NCBI GenBank assembly: GCA_030248215.1
Contig: JASANG010000768.1
Span: 1-64,000 of the forward strand
Source: Enoplolaimus lenunculus
Taxonomy: Eukaryota; Nematoda; Enoplea; Enoplida; Thoracostomopsidae
DNA: 64,000 nt
Reading direction: 5' to 3'
The notes under the pieces are model-generated. The model was not told the origin of the DNA, did not search any database, and was given only the letters and a program-made list of their open reading frames with translations. The position numbers were made by a program, and so were the translations under genes. Of this stretch, positions 11,301 to 21,600 are shown one piece after another (within the stretch, counting starts at the first letter, position 1; every line of letters begins with the position of its first letter).

Positions 11301-14300
11301 TGCGAGTACGTCGCAACGGGCGTAGACATGGGTTTCAATTTGAGAAGGACATATCTTCGCATTTTTGACTCTGGAGGCCGCCATACCGACTCTTCTGAAG
11401 TCTTGGGAAAATATGTATTCCGCCCGACCTCTCTCCTACACCTATACGCCACCAACACGTGCGCTCGTTATGTACACCGTTGTCTTAGTTACTTTTTAAT
11501 CAGACAGCCTTTACAATTTCATCTATATTGTTAAAACTGAAACGCACTACATACGTATTTTGGTCACCGTTCCAGCATTGAACAAATATTCATATAGACA
11601 TAAATAATTAATATTAGTCTGCCTGCTTTGCGCAACGCGCAAAAGTAGCGAAAGCACAAAAATTTCTTTTCAAATTTTCCTTTCGTAGGACCATCACGTG
11701 TATTTCCTAAGAAATTATTGTAAACAAAGTAGTGCTGGAAAGTCACCCAAAATACGTATGTGGGGCGTTCAAGCTTGAATATATAGATTAACACTATTCT
11801 ATACGTGCACCGATTGAAACTTTAAGGCACCAATATGATCTTTGCGACGTTTCAATAGTCTTTGTACGTTTACTGGTTTGGTTTAAGTGCGCAAATTTTT
11901 TTCTGTTATCATTTTACACAAACTCTGTCTCATGTTACTTTAAGGGGCGTCCAGGTTTCTGGTGGGTCCATTAAAGAGGTGATTTGGATACTAGATTACA
12001 TTTTTTGCTTAAGCTTTGGTTTAGGCTTGGGAAAACATTTTTGCAACGCTTAGGCTTTACGCTTAGGAATACGCTTGATCTACTGTTACGCCCCTTAAAG
12101 TAACATTGGCCCAAACTCTACAGCTGATCGTTCCGTAGTTACGTTTTAATGTCTTTTTGCGTTTTACCCGTTTCATGATTGCTATCACTGCACATGTTTT
12201 ACCTGTGGCAAGAAAAAAAATTGAAAAATACATTTTTTATCAGATTCAATTTTTGCAGTTTTGTGCAACTGAAGTCGTTTTTTAGGATCGCCTCAGAGAC
12301 CGAATGCACAAGTTGCAATAAGTAAAGTTTCGTAGTCCCCCCTTGGTAGTCTGGTGGTGTGCAGTAGCGATTTGTTTTACGGTTGTGACACTGATATTTT
12401 TAAGATAAATAATTTATTATCAAAAATGATCATTAATGGATTAGTTATACCAAGAGTGGATGATGTATACTTCAACAAGAGTATGCAACTGGGTACATTC
12501 TGAGTACTAAAGAATGTACCCGGCACGCGTTGCATTTTTCCCTTATCCCCCCTCATTTGGGGGGGGGGGTATTGAAACCTTGAACGCAAGCAAATAATGT
12601 TGCGATACATAGTGCAAACCTTGTCCGGTTATATTCTTGTATTAAGTTTAGCTGAGTTCTGTGTGCAGTTGACCCCCTAAATAAGGGGGAAGTATGGGCA
12701 AAACGCAACGCACGGTGGTACTTTTTATGTCACGCGTATTTTTGGAAGTTGCCCACTCTTATTATCGACTCTTGGTTATACCAAGAGTGAATGATGTATA
12801 CTTCAACAAGAGTATGCAACTGGGCACATTCTGTGTAGAAAACAATGTAACCGGCACGCGTTGCGTTTTTGCTCCACCCCCCTTTATTTAGATTGGGGTA
12901 CAACCTATGCGAACCATGCCACTTTATGTATCCGGCAACAAATTGCCCCGCTTATAATTTAATTTAGAGTTATTGCATGTGACAGCGACCCGCCTTCTAA
13001 ACGAAGGGGGATCGGCCAAAAACGCAACGCCCGGTGGTACATTTTGTACCATGCGGAACCCAAAGAGTTGCACACTGTTGTATCATGCACTCTTGATGTT
13101 ACTAACTGATTGTAGTGAATTGTGAGGTTCGAAGTTGAAACGGTCGGCTTTGTATATACACACGTTCACAACTGGCTCCAAGCTTAGGCGTAGCTTTAGG
13201 CAAAGGCTTACGTAAGCGTAAGTCAACCAAACTTTTGCTTAAGCCTGTGTCTGAACCTTAAACCTCTCCAACGGCTCAGGTTCAAGCTTAGGTTAAGGCA
13301 AAGGCTTAATCATGCGTATGCCAATCAAACTTTGGTTTAAGCCTGCGTAAGCCGTCATATTTTAAATGAGGAGGGTAGTGCGGCAACAGTTTGCCTGTCA
13401 CCAATTGGGGGGCGATTGGTGTTTTTTGTTGCGGTAACTTTTTAGTTGCGCAATGTCGGGTGTTAGCGTTTAATGCATACTTCGTGTTGGATTGGCTGTT
13501 ATTTGTGCGCAGATTTTGGTGTTGGTTACTTCCAAAGTTCGCTAGTTTTAAAACCAACTACTACTGGTGATTTGAGGGGTTGTGTTACTTTTAAACCTTT
13601 TTAACCGTTTGCTGGTTCGTATTTATAAATTTTGGGTTCTCTCATTCATCCACTATGATAAGCGCGTCGTCGGACGTGAGCTGTATCCTCTTACGCTTGA
13701 GCCGTGGTTAAAGTATTTTTTATCCTGATATCGTTAGTTGTACCAAGAGTCGATAGTGACTCTTTACAAGAGTGTGAAACTGGGTGCACTCTGTGTAGAA
13801 ATGAATGCACCCGGCAAGCGTTGCGTTTTCGGCCACCCCCCCTTTGATGAGAGTGGTACAACGGGTACGAACCATGGAATTTTATGTATATGGCGTCATA
13901 CCCGTTATAGTTTAATTTATGGGCGTTCATGTGATAGCGACCCCTACTCTAAACAAGGGGGGTAGGCCAAAAATGCAACGCCCGGTGGTACATTTTGCGC
14001 CATACAAATTTCGGTAGCTGCACGCTCTTGTTAGGGTCTTCATTCACTCTTGGTTGTACAAATTACAATTTTAAATTTCACCAACATCATGCTGTAGTGA
14101 CCCGAATAAGATTGGATTAATTAGAGGGGTCCCTATTTTGACTCCCAAACAATATGAGTCTGTATCCTAAATAAGAGGCCGTAAGCGGATAAAGTCCCTA
14201 AACCCTAATCAAAGTCCATAAATGACAATGATTCCTAATTGTAGTGCATAAATGAATCCAGGCTCAAATAAAGTTAAGTTCGAAACTTCAAAACATGCTT

Positions 14301-17300
14301 AAGTTTTGAAAGTACTTCCTGAGCATAACCTTGCATTATCGCTCAAGCTATTGACACAAGACAAATAAACGTTTCATTCAATGGATAGTTGCAACACCGA
14401 ATATATATCAGTAACGAAGCGCGGGTTGAAAGTAAATAAAAGTCCGAAACTCAATGCCAGGGGGTACCCTCTGGAGAGGCCAAATAAATATCAGTCCCCC
14501 CTCTTATTCGGGTCACTACAGTACTCTAAATTATAAATCGATGGTTTGGTTTAATGCAACTTTACACAATATCATGCGTAGATTAGAAAACATTTGATGC
14601 TATGGGTACTAAAACCAAAAAACCTTAATGTGACGGACACTGAAGCCAAAAAGGTTTTAAGCTTAAACATCACCACTTTTTGCACTGGGATAACAGAATA
14701 GAAGTTACAAGCATGAGAAACAACGTCAAACATAACTGTCAAAATAGGTAGAATACATATTTTCATAGTTTTGTAATTAAGTTCCAATTCTCTAAAACCT
14801 AAACTTAAATCATAGTTTCACTAAACTTCACGATTAGTTTACGTTAACTATAAATGGCTGGACGAGCTAACTATACCAGAATTATAAGTTTAACTTAGAA
14901 TAACTTATTTTTAAGTTTCACACGAGTTTAAGTTTAACTTATTTTTAGTTCAATTAGCACAGCCCAAAATTATGTATAAATATTTTAAAAAGTAAGTTTA
15001 ATACTGCTCGATTTAGCTTAAGCTTAAATCAAGTTAAAGCTCTAGAGATAGCTGTGGAAGAAATGAAACTCATAGCCTATGTAAGCAACTTACATGTATC
15101 GGTGTTGAATAAATCCTGAGATTATCAGCTGGTTAGCTTAATATTTAGATTTAAGTATGATTAGGCATAGTAAGGATTCGGATCGATGTATCATGTGCCA
15201 ATTTACCATTGATTCCATTTTATTATCATATAACCTTCAGCTGACGCCACCGTACTCGTACAGCACAATTCGAACACTGTTATTCTTACCCGAATCGTCA
15301 TACCAACTGTTATCACCCCGCTTTACCGACGACTGTTAGCGCTACGCTGTGTTGTGCCCCCCTCCCGCTGTAGCATAAACTGAAAAAAATGACAATCGAT
15401 TAAAAAAATTTTGTTACAAACTGCAGTTTTTGCAAACTTTTTAACTTTTTTAAGACATTCAAACGCCGCACCAGAAAACGGCCGTCTCTGTGTGTTGTTT
15501 GCAAGCAAAAATTTTTTAAAAGAAACTTTCGATACAAAAATGTTGCGCTGATGTTCTGAGCTTTTCAATATATACATATATACATACATACATATACATA
15601 TATATATTTATATATGTATATATACATATATCCATATATATCTGTATATACTATATACTATATATGTATATATGTATATATACATATATACATACATATA
15701 TACATGTATTTATATATATGTATGTTTTTTTGATGACAGTTGTTGCAATTGTTATTTTTTATTGCAAGACAAAAATTGCTTTTTTACAAATTATACTCTT
15801 TTAACAGTGTTTTACGCGCATGCACAACTGCGTTGTGAGTTGTTTAGTTGTTGCAGGTCGATAACAGCGTTTACAAGTTATTGCACATTTGAATTGCAGT
15901 TGCAGCAACAACCGCAACAAAACGTTAAAATATTGCAAGACAAAAAAAACTACAAAAAATTCAATGAAACAAAATACTGGTATAGAAGAAATACGTTTAT
16001 TTAATACTGCCAAATGCGAGTGATGCCTTCTGTTCGTTGACAGACGGGCCAAGGTTAGGGGCGTAACAGTAGATTAAGCGTATATATTCATAAGTTTAAG
16101 CTTAAGCATAAGCGTTGCAAAAATGTGTTCCTAAGCCTAAGCCTAAGCAAAAACATTAATCTAGAATTTAAACCTACTCTTTTATGGACCTAACAGTAAC
16201 CTGGACGTAAGCCTAAGCCTAAGCGTTGAACAAATGTATTACTAAGCCTAAGCCTAAGTAAAAACATTTAATCTAGAATTTAAACCTACTCTTTTATGGA
16301 TTTAACAGTAACCTGGACGTAAGTCTAAGCCTAAGCGTTGCAAAAATGTATTACTAAGCCTAAGCCTAAGTAAAAACATTTAATCTAGAATCTAAACCTA
16401 CTGTTTTATAGACCTACCAGTAGCCTGGACGCCTCTAAAAGTAACATGGTCCGGTTAAATACTGCCAAATGAGACTGAAGTCTTGCGTTCATTGACACAA
16501 GTATGCCGCTAAACGGATTAATATGTGAAATATTGGACGGAGGTACGCAAGTTGAAACCCCTTAGAAATTTAATGAAAAGTGGTTTATTGTATGTATCGA
16601 GACGCGCTAAGTACAGCGGTGTCATTCTAAGGGCTGTGTATGGACCATACCCTGGTTCAAAAGTTCTGGCCCTTTAAAATTTAATTTTTTGCTGTATTAA
16701 ACATATGCAACCGCCTACAATTTGTTATACGAATAAACCTGGTAACGCTTATTATTTTACGAATACGTGAATGATAGATGTTTTTACTTGAATTCAGGGC
16801 GTATTTACCGTGTAATTTCGAGGACCATAACTTTTGAACCGTTGGCAATGCAGCCATACAATTGGTATCGTTTGAACTCAGCTCGTCGAAATCTACGGAT
16901 AGGCGACTTTTTATTGAAATGTTTGGGATTTAGATTCCGTAGTTTCGCCAAATTTTGCACTATGTCTTTGACAAACCTCAGCGGTATTAAAATATCTTAT
17001 GATCCCGTCTGATCCTACGTGTCCCGTGAATCTCACAAGACGGCATGTTCTGAAACGAACTTATTGTAATGTCGTACTTAACTAAAGTTCAGCTTGTTTA
17101 TTAGTTATCTTCAGTCCTAGACCCATATTTTCAAATGCGCATAGCACCTATCATCAGTTAGCGATAGGTTTTCAAACTGACGAACACATATAATTGCAGA
17201 TTTCAAAATTTGTACACAAGTGGGGCAAATCAAACGCAAACAATGCGCTAAATTTCGACCCTCACCATGCGCTGGTTCCAAAGTTACAGGACCTATCACC

Positions 17301-18482
17301 AATTGGTGATAGGTGCTACACACATTTGAGAATACGGGCTCTAACATTATTAAAGATTTCATGGTCTCTGTGATCTTACTTAAACTGAAATTCTTAAACG
17401 TTAAAAAGTACTTTATAATTGAAATAAAGACCATGTCAGCATAGGCAATGGCGGTAGCAAATCAGGTTCTGATAAACCAGTTAAGAATCGATAAAACAAA
17501 GTATGTAATTCTAATAACTGTACAATATTAACCATTTAACTCATTGAGTATACTATGAGCAACTAAATACAAATAATATATGAGCAACACAGACACTGTG
17601 AGCAGTGTTTAACAATTCTAACATATATGTGCAGTGTCAAATCTCTACAAGACGTGAGAGCCCTGTCGGGTTCGAGCGTCAAGCTCCTATAGCTGAGTCG
17701 TCATCGTAAACGCCTCCCACCCGAAAGACTAGGGATCGCATCTTGCTTTGAAAGTGTATCTCATATGAAATTAAAAATATTCATGTGAGAAAGGGTGGTT
17801 AAGACCTTGACAGCCCATGTTCACTTTCCTCCAACGTATGGCTTAGTAAAACTCTTACCTGTTCCTAAATCTAAGCTTAATCATGGATTTGAAGCAGTAA
17901 ATCATTGTGTCTCATACGCTTCCTTGCCTAAACGACTGATCATCCAGCTGACTTGAATCAATTTGGATAACATAAAACAGCAATTGTGAATATTTTGCTT
18001 CGTCGCTAGTGGGATTAAGCATAAAGGGTACCAGCATTGCTGACCAATTCTTGTAAAACTTTCGCAATAACTTGTCCGGACGGCGAAGACATCCGTCATA
18101 TACGGCCTCCATCCCAACGTATCTCGAATTCGAGGACATTGGGTGCCACTTCCAAGGGTGTTGTTGTTGTTGTTGTTGCTGCTGCTGTTGCTGCTGCTGC
18201 TGTTGTTGTTGTTGCTGCTGCTGCTGTTGTTGTTGTTTTTGTCGTTGTTGTTGTTGTTTTTGTCGTTGTTGTTGCTGTTGTTGTTGTTGTTGTTGTTGAT
18301 GATGATGATGACGATGTTGATGATGATACTCAATGCATATGTGTGCAACACAGTCCAAGCGCGTTTTTTGCTACTTTTTAAATTTTGTAGAAATTTTTTA
18401 ACGCTCAACAAATGAGTCGCTGTATTTTAAGTCTAATATATTCATCGTTCATCAGCAGGAGGTCTTTTGCTGTTTTTAGTCG

Positions 18483-18522
<40 letters not shown>

Positions 18523-18624
18523 ATCTTGTGTGCAAACTTGACAATTTTTTTGTTGCTGCCACTTACAACGTTCCGGTACAGTTTTATGCAACTGGAACGT
18601 ACAACAGTAAACAACAAACACAGC

Positions 18625-18690
<66 letters not shown>

Positions 18691-21600
18691 AACAATAATA
18701 ATAACATCACCAGATGCAATAGATACAGCAACCAGGGGTGCAGTAGGGAATCCAGCAATGGAGCCAATTCTCGGAAAATTTCGCGAGTGGAAGTGAGCAA
18801 GAAACCAAACACAATTTTAGTATAAACGATACAATACAAAAATTAGGCTTTAAAAACCTGCGTAAGTGAGTGCCCCGCGCAATGCTTCTTGCTGCGACCC
18901 TCACCGTATATATATGTATATATATGTATATATATAACAAACAATGACAACAGGGATTAGATTCAAAGCTGGGGTATACATTATTTTCTTTTTTCTGCTA
19001 AACAGAGGTGTTTCGACATTTTATTCTCGGTTTTTCTACTTGTTTTTTTGCTTTACGTTATTGTGATTTTTTAGCGATTTTTTATGTGTTGTTTATTACT
19101 CGTTTTTTGTAGAAAAAAATTTTGACAAAAACTTTTGTGCTGAAGATGCTTTTTAGTTCATATTTGAGCTTAATTTCACGGTAATTGAACGGGACTTGGA
19201 ATATGTTATGGTTGAGCACAATTTGCGTTCACTGGTGCAGTTGTTGCTGTAAAAGTGTTTTCGGTTTAAGACAAGTTTAGCCGGCCGTTTGGCTTACGAG
19301 CATGTACCCAGGATTCAACTCCCAAAGAAACATTTTGGCGACCCTTTAGAAAATTGTCAACATTGCTTGTCAAATTTCTTACGCCCGTAACAAGATGAGC
19401 TGGCTACGGACCTATTAGCTTTACAGGGAGAATGGATGCTAGTCCGGTTAGTATTATGCCACCCTACAAAATGAAATAAATTTAATTATGTATGTAATTA
19501 TTTTCCAAATGAACATGGATCACTTTTCAAATACTACAATACGATTGGTTGATTTATTGGAAACGCTTGACAAATACTATAATTTGATTGGCTCATTGAT
19601 AGTAACACTTTTGAACGTATGAAAGACTGCAATTTGATTGGTTGATCGCCAACACCGTAATCATGTCAAATGATACTTTGTAACCACGAGTTTATTCTAA
19701 TATTTGCGAGCATTGAAAGGAAACGCGTTCACACTTTGGAGTTTATAAACACGGCTGATTTGTGTGCATTAAACAACGTTCGTGTGTTTTGTATAATTTT
19801 TTTCTCAACGAACCGATTTTTTAAGACTTATTTTTTAAAAAAATGATATTTTTTTATTTATTTTGTTGTTTTTCTTGCTGATGTTCACTGCGGTTATAAA
19901 CGTTTCTGTCAGTTTGACTGCGAATTGAAAATAGTCAATTTATTGGGCTCTGGCAAGAAGCATCAGTTTTCGGTCGACTCGACTTTTTACCCGTGTTAGG
20001 TTTCCGCTATACTTTTGTTGACGTGCGGCGCCGTCCGTCAGCCGTCCGGCGCCGTCCGTCAGCCGTCCGTCACCTTGCGGTGTCGTTGTGGATGATGGAC
20101 GGTGACGGACGGCGCCGTGCGGATGATGGACGGTGACGGACGGCGCGTACGGATGATGGACGGTGACGGACGGCGCCGGACGGCGAGTTGGTAGCGCAAC
20201 CCCAAGGATATACAGGCTAAAAATCCGTTTCAATTTGCCTTTATTAATTTGCAATTGCCACAATCAGGTTTTCAAGGCCGGCCCGTATATATATATAGCT
20301 TTGGGTCAACATATTAGATGTGACTTAAAATTTTCATGAGTGTATGCTGAAAATTAGCCCAATTCGCCAATGTAGCCCAAACGTTGAAGAGAACCAAAAT
20401 TTAGCTATGTACAGTGGCGGATCCAGGATCTCACAAGGGGGGGGGGGGCAAAGTTTCATAGGGAATAAACTTATTTTTGACCCACACAAATCACGAACTA
20501 TTGCTATAAAATTTTCTTCAATTGAGATGAATCAAAAATAAAACTAACGCATCTACACAATTTAGATCTGAAAACAGGGTGGCAACATAAATTCAGATTT
20601 GGTTTCAAACAGGCACAAATTTAAAGGCTCGGATTCGGAAACTAATTTAGTTTTGAAAAAGAAAATCCAGTCAGTTTCAACAATATCTGTTTCTGTTTTT
20701 GAATTAGTTAGAACTGCCTGCTATTTTCGGAACAGCGTGGAACAGCAACTGACACTCTATATATTTTTTGTTCAGATGCTGTTGGTAGGGTCCACGGCCG
20801 GGGTGCCCCACATGGATTCGCCATTGGCTATGTACTTCTAAGTCTAAAGCTAATCCAAAGCCTAAGTTGCACCAGAATTTTAAAATTTTTGAAAACGGTG
20901 TGACAAAGTAGAGCACACAATTTTTCTAAGCAGTTGTGCGCGATGGTCCTAACTCTCCTGTGGTCTGGAAATGTTTCTTGTTTTTAGTAACGCCTTTATA
21001 TATGTGTCATTACTAATTGGCGTAAGTATGCTTGTGTAACTTAAAATGACGTTTCGCTATCGGCAATCATAATTCGGTTTCTTTTAAATAAAGTGAGTAT
21101 TAAAGTGAGTACACTATAAAAACGGGCAGTCAAATTGACTCAGTTTGTGTAGTCAAGAAAAGCCTATTTCCGACAGAGTCAATTTAACTCCCCATTTTTT
21201 ACAGTGTACATTCGGTCTATTTGATATAGTGCATACCTATTAAATGACTGTAGATTTACGTTTGTATATTGATTAACTTGTGCCCATTTTAACTATAAGG
21301 GTCTGACAAACGGCGGATCGGAAAATTTCTAACTGTGGCGGGCACGTAAAAATTATGAAACTGTTTTTACTGTACGCTACATATGTGTCAATTGTTTTGC
21401 GTGGAAAAAATTGTAAGAGAGGGACCTTACCATACTATCTCAAAAATTTGATGTCGGGGGCGTATGCCACCCTTTGGATGAGCTAATGGGCTTGCCACCT
21501 ATACCTTAGCCTAAGTGTGAGTACAAATCGGTCAGACTCGAAATTACAAATTAATACTTTGAGTTTTAAATGGAATTTTTGTATTATTTGTAATTTCATT

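Noticed and set aside
17902-18839. Several frames of 90-170 codons of poly-Gln, Asn, Leu, Val or Cys
   Set aside because: All arise from non-coding GTT/CAA triplet tracts that have no stops in any frame; no splice sites or non-repetitive coding sequence support them.
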